Assembly (NCBI RefSeq): GCF_000308575.1
Contig: NZ_BAFZ01000053.1
Location: 1 to 59,141, forward strand
Direction of reading: 5' to 3'
DNA length: 59,141 nucleotides
Source: Nocardia exalbida NBRC 100660
GTDB lineage: Bacteria > Actinomycetota > Actinomycetes > Mycobacteriales > Mycobacteriaceae
Part shown: piece after piece, positions 43,522-51,485 of the stretch
Position numbering within the stretch: the stretch's first letter is position 1
Layout of the letters: every line of letters begins with the position of its first letter
Notes under the pieces: model-generated
The model's input: the letters and a program-made list of their open reading frames with translations, nothing else
Told to the model about the DNA's origin: nothing
Database searches by the model: none
Program-made: the position numbers and the translations under genes

Positions 43522-45312
43522 CTAGGCGACGGATGTCGTCTCGAGCAGATCGCACAACTCCGGGATGGCGACAGCGACAGCGTGCGCGAATCGGTGCAAG
43601 GACTGTTCGATGCCCTCGGGCGCGCTGAGGTGGATGTTGACACCGCCGGGCTGCACGAGGTAGCCGATCCCGATGCATCGGTCGGCGATCGGCCCGAAAC
43701 CGAAGAATCGAACATTGACCGATGACACGGCACTCGTGCTGAGATAGTCATCGCGCAGAATTCGCCAACCGGGAGATTCGTGCAGCGCCAGCGGCTCACC
43801 GCCGTGGTGTCGCTGGATTCGCAGTAGCTCCGCGAGGTGCCGTTCGGGAGCACGCCCCGCCTGGCATTCTCTGGTGTGAGCGACGTGTACCGCCGCCGCG
43901 GTGCGCAGCGCTTCGGCCCGAGCGGTGGCCGTGGCGGTCTCGTCGTTCATCAACGCGACGAAGCGAACGACTTCGGGGGTGACCACGCGGAGGGCTTCTG
44001 TGCGGCCGTGGCGGTAATGCCGCACGGCAACGGATTCATAGGTGGTGCCGAGCAATCCCCTGGACCGCTGATGAGCGAGTTGATAAGCCATCTGTACCAA
44101 CGCATCCGGTGATATTCCGAGCCGTTTGGCCGTGTCCGAGCCGAAGCCGTCGAGCGTGACAATCTCGGTGGCGGTCTCGCTCGCCTGCTCGGCGAAGTCG
44201 GCTGAGGCTTGTCGCACAGCCTGCCGGACAGCCTCGTCGAGACGGAATTCGATCGGTGATATCGCGGGCGCCCGTCCCGGCTTGTTCGCCGAGATGACTG
44301 TCGCACTCGCCAGCACCGCGTCGCACAAGCCGGCCACGGTGGTTCCGTCCAGGCCGGACTCCTCGATGTTGACGCCTGCGCGACCATCGGCGAACACGAT
44401 GAATGTCAACGCTTTGTCGTACCAGCGGTTCCCGCCGTCACCGTGCATGAGCTGGTTACAGGCAGCGAGTTCGTCTCCGGGCGCGAAGTCGTCGAGCGCG
44501 AGGCAGAACAGCGCCGTTTCGATCGTCTCGAACGCGGCGACGTTGTCCGGATCTTCCATGAGGGCCTGGCGAGCCCTCGCCCAAGCGGTGCGTGGTCCAG
44601 TTGTCAGCGCACCCGGCGACACCTCCCCCGCCGGATCGGCTCTTCTGATCACGTCCAACCCGGCGATCAGGTCCTCGATGGAATGCGGGGTACCGTCGGC
44701 CGCGACGACGTCCATTCGGAACGCATGACTTCGGAAGAAGACGACGATGTGCCGGGCCGTCGACGGGCCGGGCTCGGCGGCACTGTAGGCGGAGCGCACG
44801 GTGTCGCACTCGAAGCCGGGGATCCTGGTGGTGGAGAACAGGCGCCTGTTCTGATGCATGGACAGGGGCCGGCCGCGCAGCATCGCAGGCGCTACCATCT
44901 CGGCGTCGAGGTCGAATTTGTACGCGGCGGTACGGAAGATCAGTTCGGCGGCACGTTCGAGTTGCCCATGCTCCGAGTCCGGGAACAAGAAGAAGGAATT
45001 CGCGCTGTACGCGATACTGTCCCGATATCCGAGATGGCGAGAGTTCCAGAATGCGTCGAGCCAACTATGGACGCCGGGTGACCGATCGAATCGCTCGATC
45101 TCGCTTTGCCGAGTCCGTGCCGGACCGTCCGGCGCGAGGAACTGCTCCACGGCCGCTTTCGTGGCAGTGAGTTCCTCGTCGGTCAGCAACGGCGAGCACC
45201 TCTCGAGAAACCGTTCGCACGTTTCCTCCAACGTCGGGATGGGAAGCCGTGGCAATTGCTCGTCGTAATCGTATGTGCTGACGGGCATCTCGGTGGCGAG
45301 TTTCTCGGTCAC
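43522..45312 (-). CDS. Choline/carnitine O-acyltransferase-like protein with catalytic His replaced by Glu
   Basis: 596 residues, normal length for the family. Conserved blocks: LPRLPIPTLEETCERFL (N-terminus), DGGNRWYDKALTFIVFADGR, SPDALVQMAYQLAHQRSRG, TTYESVAVRHYRHGRTEALR (STS-type/TYE and GRTE motifs). The catalytic block, normally E-H-S/A-x-x-D/E-G, reads NIEESGLDGTT, so the general-base His is Glu; I checked the codons (GAG GAG). Everything else needed to bind CoA and substrate seems kept. It may be inactive as an acyltransferase, or use another base. First gene of the operon; the substrate could be a cationic hydroxy or amino acid from the arginine-oxidase branch, which would resemble carnitine. 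Confidence 0.88.
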   Translation of the reverse strand: MTEKLATEMPVSTYDYDEQLPRLPIPTLEETCERFLERCSPLLTDEELTATKAAVEQFLAPDGPARTRQSEIERFDRSPGVHSWLDAFWNSRHLGYRDSIAYSANSFFLFPDSEHGQLERAAELIFRTAAYKFDLDAEMVAPAMLRGRPLSMHQNRRLFSTTRIPGFECDTVRSAYSAAEPGPSTARHIVVFFRSHAFRMDVVAADGTPHSIEDLIAGLDVIRRADPAGEVSPGALTTGPRTAWARARQALMEDPDNVAAFETIETALFCLALDDFAPGDELAACNQLMHGDGGNRWYDKALTFIVFADGRAGVNIEESGLDGTTVAGLCDAVLASATVISANKPGRAPAISPIEFRLDEAVRQAVRQASADFAEQASETATEIVTLDGFGSDTAKRLGISPDALVQMAYQLAHQRSRGLLGTTYESVAVRHYRHGRTEALRVVTPEVVRFVALMNDETATATARAEALRTAAAVHVAHTRECQAGRAPERHLAELLRIQRHHGGEPLALHESPGWRILRDDYLSTSAVSSVNVRFFGFGPIADRCIGIGYLVQPGGVNIHLSAPEGIEQSLHRFAHAVAVAIPELCDLLETTSVA

Positions 45313-45676
45313 CGTGAGAGTGTCTCATCGCAACCGCGGTGACTGACTCCAACGGTGGGAATGCCGGATGAGCCTTTGCGCGGACAGTCCGTGGATCTTC
45401 GTGCCGGACTCTCCGCGGTCGACCGGGCGGTAGCGCATCGCGAGCGGGGAGCGAACCTGCGGTGACAGAGGCTCGACCGGAGCCCGCGACTCGCCGGTTC
45501 CCACCGCTGGAGACGGCTCGACGAAAACGACGAGACATGCCGCACCGCAACGGATCTTGTGGGGGGTGACACGCGGACCGACGCCAACGCGGGAGGGTGC
45601 GGGCCACCTCCTGGTCGTGTACGCCGAAGCAGTCTGTCCGACCGGAATATTCACGCTATCGGATGACTCGAACGAT

Positions 45677-45700
45677 GCGCTCCCCCGGACCGGGGAGCGC
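45677..45700. terminator. Stem-loop in the divergent gap
   Basis: A perfect 9-bp stem, GCGCTCCCC/GGGGAGCGC, with a 6-base loop. It is not behind any gene end, so it may be an insulating or leader structure rather than a true terminator. Confidence 0.45.
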
Positions 45701-45710
45701 AACAGACCAT

Positions 45711-45750
45711 AAAACAGACGGAATCGGACAAAAACAGACGAAAACGGATC
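45711..45750 (+). repeat. Two 20-bp tandem direct repeats
   Basis: AAAACAGACG occurs at 45711-45720 and again exactly 20 bases later at 45731-45740, and the ten bases after each copy are also similar (GAATCGGACA and AAAACGGATC). A two-turn period suggests an activator binding side by side on one DNA face. Confidence 0.65.
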
Positions 45751-45862
45751 GCAATATGCATTGCCGCAGCACCGCTTTCAGGGCCTTAATGGTTACAGCC
45801 GGGCAACCAAAAGGTCGAGCACCCCCCGGTGCAGGTAATCAACTCTGAAAAGGGGCAATGCC

Positions 45863-46600
45863 ATGCCTACTATCACTTCGGTATCGCCGACCACGGGCCC
45901 GACTTCGGGGGGTAACAGCGTGGTTATCACCGGAACCGGATTCACCGGGCCGACCACGGTGCGATTCGGTGCGACCGCAACGACTTTCACCTTGGATTCC
46001 GATACGCAGATCACGGCGATCGCTCCGCCCGGCGCAGGCACCGTACAGATCACCGTTGCCAATGCGGGCGGAACCAGCAATGGCTTTCCTTACACCTACG
46101 TCGTGCAGCCTCCTGTGGTGGCCTCGGTCATTCCGAGTTCCGGGCCGTCGACGGGTGGAACCGTGGTTTTGATCGTCGGAACCGGCTTCACTGGAGTTAC
46201 TTCGGTCAAGTTCGGTGCCACGCCGGCGACATTCTTCTTCGGGATTTCCAGCACGCTGATCATCGCGATCGCTCCGCCGGGAACGGGTACCGTGCCGGTC
46301 ACCGTCACCACTCCGGTCGGTACAAGTCCGGGAGTGCCGTACACGTATGTTTCGGTGCCGACGCTGATTTCGGTCACACCGAATACCGGGCCGGTGACCG
46401 GCGGTACCGCGGTCACGATTACCGGCACCGGATTCACCGGCGCCACCGGCGTGTTCTTCGGTTTCCTTCCGGCAGTGTCGTTCACGGTGAATTCCGACAC
46501 GCAGATCACCGCGATCACCCCGGTGGGCTTCGGCCCGGTGCCGGTCACGGTCACCGGTCCGGGCGGTATCGCCGGCGGCGTGTTCTTCATCTACAGCTGA
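45863..46600 (+). CDS. Three-repeat IPT/TIG domain protein
   Basis: 245 residues made of three immunoglobulin-like IPT/TIG repeats of about 80 residues (about 1-81, 83-163, 165-245). Each opens with a PTxxSVxPxxGPxxGG-like stretch followed by VVITGTGFTGPTTVRFGATA or equivalents. There are no Cys residues, no signal peptide and no anchor; the protein starts directly with the first repeat (MPTITSVSPTTGPTSGG). The ATG has AAGGGG upstream. TIG repeats mediate protein-protein or glycan contacts. Without a signal peptide it is either cytosolic or leaves by a non-classical route. The function is unknown. Confidence 0.88.
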   Translation: MPTITSVSPTTGPTSGGNSVVITGTGFTGPTTVRFGATATTFTLDSDTQITAIAPPGAGTVQITVANAGGTSNGFPYTYVVQPPVVASVIPSSGPSTGGTVVLIVGTGFTGVTSVKFGATPATFFFGISSTLIIAIAPPGTGTVPVTVTTPVGTSPGVPYTYVSVPTLISVTPNTGPVTGGTAVTITGTGFTGATGVFFGFLPAVSFTVNSDTQITAITPVGFGPVPVTVTGPGGIAGGVFFIYS

Positions 46601-46668
46601 CGCCGCCGCCCGTGTGTGCCCGAGCCTGAGGCAGTGGTACTGCGCAGGTGGCGGCATCCGGAGGCCGG

Positions 46669-46700
46669 AGGGGTCGACCCTGATGCGCGGGTCGGCCCCT
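46669..46700. terminator. Bidirectional hairpin between convergent genes
   Basis: A 12-bp stem with one G-U pair (arms 46669-46680 and 46689-46700) and loop TGATGCGC, located between the ends of the TIG gene and the epimerase gene. Confidence 0.65.
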
Positions 46701-46803
46701 TCGGTCGTGGTGACGTCGACTCGGGGTCGTCGAACGAATCGCGGCGCACCCGGAACCGGCACCGGTACGGCGACCGCTGCGGCAGCACGGAGCGGCAGGC
46801 GAG

Positions 46804-47865
46804 CTAGCCGGCACCCAGCTCTCGGCCACCCACTCCGGACGCGAATTCCCGCCAGCGCCAAGCCCCGCCCGCGTCGCGAGCCAGAGGTGGGGTGTCTTGC
46901 CCCGCGCCGGCGCGCAGACCGGAGAGCAGATGCCGGAGGGCGTCGACGGCGGTGAACCGCGGCGTCCAGCCCAGCTCCGCCCGCGCGCGCCCGGTATCCA
47001 GGATCGGCAGGCGCATCACCGCGTCGAACAGGTCCGGCGCCGCGGGCAGGGTCCGCGCGTGCCACCCCATGGCCAGCGCGGCGCGGACGAGTCCGGGTGG
47101 GACGGTCACCACCCGGGCGCCGAACAACTCGGCCAGCCGGGCGCGGTCGATCACCGGTTCCGCGGCCAGATTGAACGGTCCGCGGGCGTCGGTCGCGATA
47201 GCGAGGGCGTAGGCGCGACCCACGTCGTCACTGTGTACCGCTTGGAAGCGCAGGCCCCGCGGAAGTGGCAAGATCGGCGGGAGCCCCGGCCGGATCAGGC
47301 GATTCGGCAGCAGCGGCCCGGCGAACAAGCGCCGCTGCTGGCTGGCGGTCTCCCGGCGGAAGATGAACCCCGGGCGCATCCGGACCACGCGGCGGTCCGG
47401 ATTCTCGGCCTCGAACCGATCCAGCAGCCGTTCCACATAAGCCTTCTCGCGGGTATACGCGGCAGACGGCCAGCCATCGGTCGGCCAACTCTCCGGCACC
47501 GGCTCGTCGTCGTGGCACGGGGAGTAGGCGCCGACCGACGAGGCGTAGATGAAAGCCGGGACCTGCGCGGCGGCCACGGCACGCAGCACGCGCTCCGTGC
47601 CGCCCACATTCGCGCGCCAAGTGACGATGGGCTGATGGCTGGGCTGGAACAGCCATGCCAAATGCACCACCGCGTCGGCGCCGTGGAAGTGGGATTCCAG
47701 GTCGTCGGTTCGCATGTCCGCCTGCACCCATTCGACGCCATCCCAAGACTTGCTCGGAACGCGTCGCGCGATTCCCACGATCGAATCGACCCCTGCTTCT
47801 GCCGACAGGGTCTCCAGCAAACTCGTCCCCACGTTTCCGGTGGCACCGACCACGACTACGCGCAT
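46804..47865 (-). CDS. NAD-dependent epimerase/dehydratase family protein
   Basis: 353 residues. The start ATG at 47865 follows GAGGAG; the frame continues upstream without a site. It is an extended SDR: MRVVVVGATGNVGTSLLETL (Rossmann), DAVVHLAWLFQPSH, IYASSVGAYSP (Ser) and AAYTREKAYVERLL (Tyr-xxx-Lys). All catalytic residues are present. Relatives are annotated as nucleotide-sugar epimerases or, often in mycobacteria, as generic SDR oxidoreductases, so the substrate is open. It is transcribed alone, with terminators on both sides. Confidence 0.88.
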   Translation of the reverse strand: MRVVVVGATGNVGTSLLETLSAEAGVDSIVGIARRVPSKSWDGVEWVQADMRTDDLESHFHGADAVVHLAWLFQPSHQPIVTWRANVGGTERVLRAVAAAQVPAFIYASSVGAYSPCHDDEPVPESWPTDGWPSAAYTREKAYVERLLDRFEAENPDRRVVRMRPGFIFRRETASQQRRLFAGPLLPNRLIRPGLPPILPLPRGLRFQAVHSDDVGRAYALAIATDARGPFNLAAEPVIDRARLAELFGARVVTVPPGLVRAALAMGWHARTLPAAPDLFDAVMRLPILDTGRARAELGWTPRFTAVDALRHLLSGLRAGAGQDTPPLARDAGGAWRWREFASGVGGRELGAG

Positions 47866-47961
47866 ATCTGCTCCTCGGCTCGGCGGCGAGATTCGAAAGC
47901 GATGTACCCGGCCGCCGGACGACGACACCCGGCCATCCGTTCCAGCTGGATAAAGATGGAA

Positions 47962-48003
47962 ACAGGCGGGGAGGGCGGCCGCGCGGCCGCCCTCCCCGCC
48001 TGT
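47962..48003 (-). terminator. 42-bp perfect palindrome, rho-independent terminator
   Basis: Two 21-base arms (47962-47982 and 47983-48003) are exact reverse complements; the arm begins ACAGGCGGGGAGGGCGG. On the minus strand it starts 12 bases after the stop of the 80-residue protein and is followed by TTTCCATCTTTATCC, a T-rich run rare in this window, so it is a classical terminator for the leftward transcript. Confidence 0.88.
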
Positions 48004-48015
48004 CGTCGGGAAAGC

Positions 48016-48258
48016 TCAGATATCGGATTTGGCCAGGCGCTGGGCCAGAAGCTCTTTACCCATCCGACCGCCTTTACGGCTGTCGGCCTGCGCCTTGCGG
48101 AAGAATTCCACCAGCTCGCTGTCTCCGTCGCGTTCCGCGTCCCGGATGAATGTATCCAGACGCAGAGCATTCTCCAGGGACGCTTCGACGAACCAGATCA
48201 GGTTGTAGTCCTTGTCCCTGGTGCCGGTAACGGTGCCCGTTTCCTGCTGCTCGGCCAT
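48016..48258 (-). CDS. Conserved small actinobacterial protein (80 aa)
   Basis: 80 residues from the ATG with GAGAGGAG upstream; a GTG two codons earlier is less well placed. The sequence MAEQQETGTVTGTRDKDYNL is followed by a helical region WFVEASLENALRLDTFIRDA and ends GGRMGKELLAQRLAKSDI. I recognise it as a small protein conserved in many actinobacteria without known function. The four-helix-like pattern with alternating charge suggests a small bundle. It is 36 bases behind the next gene upstream and shares its transcript and terminator. Confidence 0.75.
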   Translation of the reverse strand: MAEQQETGTVTGTRDKDYNLIWFVEASLENALRLDTFIRDAERDGDSELVEFFRKAQADSRKGGRMGKELLAQRLAKSDI

Positions 48259-48300
48259 CTCCACTCCTCTCGCTTCTTCGTCGTCGAGCGGCGCGCTTGC

Positions 48301-48627
48301 TCAGTCCCGTCCGAGCGCGTGCGCCAGCTCCTTCTTCGTCATCTTCGAGCGGCCTTCGACATTGCGTTTCTTGGCCTCGTTGTACAGCTGGTCGCGCGTC
48401 GGCCCTTGTGCGCCACTGTGCGAACGCTGTCCGCCGCGCTGTTGCGGCGACTTGTCGTCGGTCGAGGTCTTGCTCGCGGCCTTGGACTGCCCGGACTGGG
48501 CGCGGTTCTTGTCGACCGTGCGAGCGGCGATCTCCTTCGCGCGATCGGTGCTCGCGCCGCGAGTTTTCGCGGAGTCCTTGATGTGCTCGTATTGGCGTTC
48601 CTGCTTGTCCGACCAAGCCTTCGGCAT
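48301..48627 (-). CDS. Small basic protein with Rho-N-like C-terminus
   Basis: 108 residues, strongly basic. The first block MPKAWSDKQERQYEHIKDSA and KTRGASTDRAKEIAARTVDK are conserved in proteins named ChaB-like or plasmid-stabilisation proteins. A low-complexity linker (SKTSTDDKSPQQRGGQRSHS) leads to a C-terminal SAP/Rho-N-like helix pair, RDQLYNEAKKRNVEGRSKMT followed by KKELAHALGRD. Such modules bind nucleic acids. Its ribosome-binding site AGGAGGTGATC matches the 16S rRNA tail over 11 bases, so it should be highly translated. It heads a two-gene operon. Confidence 0.82.
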   Translation of the reverse strand: MPKAWSDKQERQYEHIKDSAKTRGASTDRAKEIAARTVDKNRAQSGQSKAASKTSTDDKSPQQRGGQRSHSGAQGPTRDQLYNEAKKRNVEGRSKMTKKELAHALGRD

Positions 48628-48640
48628 GTGATCACCTCCT
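48628..48640 (-). promoter_or_regulatory. Full-length Shine-Dalgarno sequence
   Basis: AGGAGGTGATC directly before the ATG of the 108-residue protein is complementary to the anti-SD end of 16S rRNA over 11 bases, the strongest site in the window. Confidence 0.75.
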
Positions 48641-48751
48641 GTGATTGCGGTTTACCCCGCATGTCCGGACGCAATCCGGTCCGGGCCGTCCGCCTACCCG
48701 CTCGGCCCCGGGGGGCTCGTCGCGGCCGGAGCCACCCGGGGGCTCGGTTCA

Positions 48752-49987
48752 TCAGCAATTGGACGGCGCGGGCTCTCCGCGAACCCGGCCTTCGAGCCAG
48801 GTCAGTACCGCAGGGGCGCCGGAGACCGCCGCGGACAGATGGTCGAAAGCGGGCACGTGCAGCATCTGCCACCGCACCCCGGCCGCGCACCAACGGCGGC
48901 CGGTGTTGTCGATGGCAGCGATCGGAATCAGCGGATCGCTCGGCGAATGCCACTCGAAGATCGGAATTTCCGGAGCGCCGCCGTAGAGCTCCACGCTGTT
49001 CTCCTCTACCACCGACCATGCCTCGGGCATGTCGAAGACCGAGGTGCTGTCGGTCATCTCGCGCGCGCTGCCACCGGCGCCGATGGTGAGGATCTCGTTG
49101 GTGCAGCTGTTGGCCATGGCGTCACGCAGTGCGCGGCCGCGCGCGTTGAGATTCGAGCTGATCCGCACCTGGTCGGGATATTCCCGCTCCAAACCGATCG
49201 CCGCCGCCATCGCCAAGCCGAAGGCCGGGTGCGGATTCAAACCCAGCCCATCCGCCATCGCCACCAGGTTCATCGGCGCGCCACCGAAGGCCGCGCCCAC
49301 CAGCCGCACGTCAGGGGCGTAGGAGGGCTGTAGCGCCGCCGCCCAAGCCGTGGCGAGACCGCCGCCGGAGTACCCGGCCAGCGCCACCGGGCTCTGCTGA
49401 ACCCCGAGGTCGGGCAGTTGTTTCGCCGCCCGGATCCCGTCCAGCGTGATCTGGCCGCCCAGACGTCCCGCTCCGAGGGCGAACTGCGGTCCGAGATGGT
49501 CCGGCAGCGCCAGACTCCAGCCTTCCTGCAGCAGCACACCCAACATCGGCGTCGTCGCCGAGAGATTCAGATCGTTCTCGTAGAGCAGGTGCGATACCGC
49601 GCAGCCGGTACCGAGCGAATTGATGAAGTGCTGGTACGACAACAGTGGCATGCCGGGCCGCTGGAAGGCGGGGGTGACGATCGTGGTGGTGGCCGCGATC
49701 GGCGCGCCGTGCGAATTGGTGGAACGGAACTCGACCAGCCGGACGGCGGCGCCCGGGAAGGAAGCCAGCGGCGGCAAGGGCCGCACCGCGAGCACGTCAC
49801 CTGGTCGGTGCGCCGCCAGATCGGCCGGCGCGGCGTAGAACGGGTCCGGATCGGGCAGCGGATATATCGGCTCCGCGGTTGCCGTCGTCGACAGCAGCAG
49901 GGTGAGTGCCATGCCGCCGACCGCACCGAGGACACGGACCGAACCCATGCGCCCGCTGCCCAGGATACGAAGAAATGGACGAGTCAC
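48752..49987 (-). CDS. Secreted lipase (LIP family, PF03583 type)
   Basis: 411 residues with a long signal peptide (MGSVRVLGAVGGMALTLLLS, cleavage likely after TATAEP). The mature part begins DPDPFYAAPADLAAHRPGDV, which is typical of secretory lipases. The nucleophile is in ALAGYSGGGLATAWA, the acid in WHSPSDPLIPI and the His in VPAFDHLSAAV; a Cys pair (GTGCAVSH and NSCTNEIL) could form a disulfide. The start GTG at 49987 follows TTGGAGG. It hydrolyses acyl esters outside the cell. Several such lipases are normal in Nocardia and mycobacteria. Confidence 0.9.
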   Translation of the reverse strand: MTRPFLRILGSGRMGSVRVLGAVGGMALTLLLSTTATAEPIYPLPDPDPFYAAPADLAAHRPGDVLAVRPLPPLASFPGAAVRLVEFRSTNSHGAPIAATTTIVTPAFQRPGMPLLSYQHFINSLGTGCAVSHLLYENDLNLSATTPMLGVLLQEGWSLALPDHLGPQFALGAGRLGGQITLDGIRAAKQLPDLGVQQSPVALAGYSGGGLATAWAAALQPSYAPDVRLVGAAFGGAPMNLVAMADGLGLNPHPAFGLAMAAAIGLEREYPDQVRISSNLNARGRALRDAMANSCTNEILTIGAGGSAREMTDSTSVFDMPEAWSVVEENSVELYGGAPEIPIFEWHSPSDPLIPIAAIDNTGRRWCAAGVRWQMLHVPAFDHLSAAVSGAPAVLTWLEGRVRGEPAPSNC

Positions 49988-50349
49988 GACCGTTGACCTC
50001 CAAGGGTAGTTCGCCGCATTCGTCGATCAGCCGGCTGGGTTGATGTTCCCTCAGCAAATTACCAGCGACACAACGGGTGAAACCGGAATCGGTCAGAAAG
50101 GCGCTTTAACGGGCGGTGGAACTTCGAATCCTCCGGATCAACGCGCGTATCGTGATGCTCAGCAATCTGTTGGCCATTCTGGTTCGCCGCGTCGATTCGA
50201 AGCCGCCTGCGACATCCGTTCGACGGCGGCGCGCCCCGCGCGCGGGCGAGCGGCCCCGGCGAACGCCCGGGGGTTGCGACGAGGGGCGAGCACGGCTTGG
50301 CTGGATCACATACACAGTGACGAGGTGCAGGACGAGGGAAGGAGCGGTC
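49988..50349. other. Divergent gap; no gene seen
   Basis: 362 bases between the lipase and the small membrane protein. The first 120 bases are relatively AT-rich and probably contain both promoters. Open frames extending into this gap have no ribosome-binding sites. Confidence 0.45.
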
Positions 50350-50778
50350 ATGTCCAAGACAGCAACCGAGAAGGTCCGCGCATCCGGCTCCGAGGCGCGG
50401 GAGGCGGCACCGCCGGTGCCCGGCACCGAGACCGAATCGAAGGCCGAATCGAAGACCGGGTCGAAGACCGGGTCGCGCCCCGCGCCCACCGCGCGCGCCA
50501 GGTTGCGTGTGCCGGTTCCCACGGTCGGCATGCGGATGGCCCGCATTCCGCTTCCGCCCGGGCCGCGCACCGTGGCGACCGGAGTTTCGTCGGCGACCAC
50601 GGCGGTGCGCAATCGGGTACCGGATCGGGAGTCGTTGCTCTATTTCGGCGGGCTCGGGGCCGCGGCGGTCACCGGGCTGGTGTCGTGGCCGGTCGCCGGG
50701 GCGATCGGCGTCGGCGTCTGGGTGGCCGAGCATGCCCGTCGTGCTCCGGAGACCGCGCGGAGTGGGAGCGAAGGGTGA
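50350..50778 (+). CDS. Small membrane protein with Ser-Lys-Thr-Gly linker repeats
   Basis: 142 residues, ATG after GAAGGAG. The N-terminal half is polar with a tandem repeat (ESKAESKTGSKTGS, coded by near-identical 15- and 30-base units). The C-terminal half holds a hydrophobic region of one or two membrane passes (LLYFGGLGAAAVTGLVSWPV and AGAIGVGVWVAEHA) before a short basic tail. Proteins of this build occur in mycobacteria and Nocardia as unnamed membrane proteins. The function is unknown. Confidence 0.72.
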   Translation: MSKTATEKVRASGSEAREAAPPVPGTETESKAESKTGSKTGSRPAPTARARLRVPVPTVGMRMARIPLPPGPRTVATGVSSATTAVRNRVPDRESLLYFGGLGAAAVTGLVSWPVAGAIGVGVWVAEHARRAPETARSGSEG

Positions 50779-51024
50779 TCTGACGCCGGCATCGCTCCCT
50801 GTGGTTCATCGGCTCTGTCGTGCCGCCCGAGTGCTGCGGCTGTGCCGTTCCGCCGCCGGGTTGCGTACCCGGTGCACGGCGCGTAGCTCCGAGGACGAAT
50901 CCGGTTCCGCCACAGGACGTCCGCTCTGTGTGATGAACGGAGCCGTCCGGCGCCATCGGCGTTCACCACGAGCACCCCGGCGGCAGCGCTGCGAGGACAG
51001 TGCCCCGGGCGGAGTTCGCGAGGG

Positions 51025-51423
51025 CTACCAGTCGACCACGCCGAGTTCGTGGAGCTTGCGGAAGACCAGCATCGAACCGGGTGCCACGTGGTCCATCGCG
51101 GCGTACTCGCTGACGGTGAAGTAGCGCAGTTCGGCGATCTCGCTGGTGGGGCGCGGGTCGCCGTCGAGTTCGGCGGTGAAGCAGGTCATGTGCAGGCGGG
51201 TGCCGGGGGAGTGGCCGTACGCCTCGGCGTGGAATACCCCGAGTTCGTCGCAGGAGACGACACCGACACCGAGTTCCTCGCGCACTTCGCGGTGCAGTGC
51301 CGCCTCGGGCGTCTCGCCGGGGTCGATCTTGCCGCCGGCCATGTAGAAGACGTCTTTGCCTGCCGAGCGCGCCTGCAGCAGGCGGCGATCCCGGATATGG
51401 GCCAGCGCGGACGTGCGAATCAC
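51025..51423 (-). CDS. NUDIX hydrolase
   Basis: 132 residues with a complete Nudix box at residues 31-53 (G31, E37, R45-E46-x-x-E49-E50-x-G52). It starts from a GTG and ends at ELGVVDW. Nudix enzymes hydrolyse nucleoside diphosphate derivatives using Mg2+ bound by the box glutamates. The short length suggests a MutT-like or ADP-ribose/NADH-type activity; the substrate cannot be chosen by eye. It is monocistronic. Confidence 0.92.
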   Translation of the reverse strand: MIRTSALAHIRDRRLLQARSAGKDVFYMAGGKIDPGETPEAALHREVREELGVGVVSCDELGVFHAEAYGHSPGTRLHMTCFTAELDGDPRPTSEIAELRYFTVSEYAAMDHVAPGSMLVFRKLHELGVVDW

Positions 51424-51485
51424 CGGCCCACTGTACTGAGCGGCCCGGACGGGACGTCAACCGGATTTCGCGCGGATCGGCAGGC

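Larger units (their letters stand above)
45313..45862. other. Divergent gap with hairpin and 20-bp direct repeat
   Basis: 550 bases between the acyltransferase-like gene and the TIG protein. Left part: no gene seen. Right part is AT-rich and carries a hairpin (45677-45700) and two 20-bp tandem units (45711-45750). It is likely the regulatory region of one or both divergent genes. Confidence 0.55.

Noticed and set aside
50440..50485. Short direct repeats looking like a mini-satellite
   Set aside because: They are in-frame SK(T/A)-type codon repeats of the linker in the small membrane protein, not a separate DNA element.
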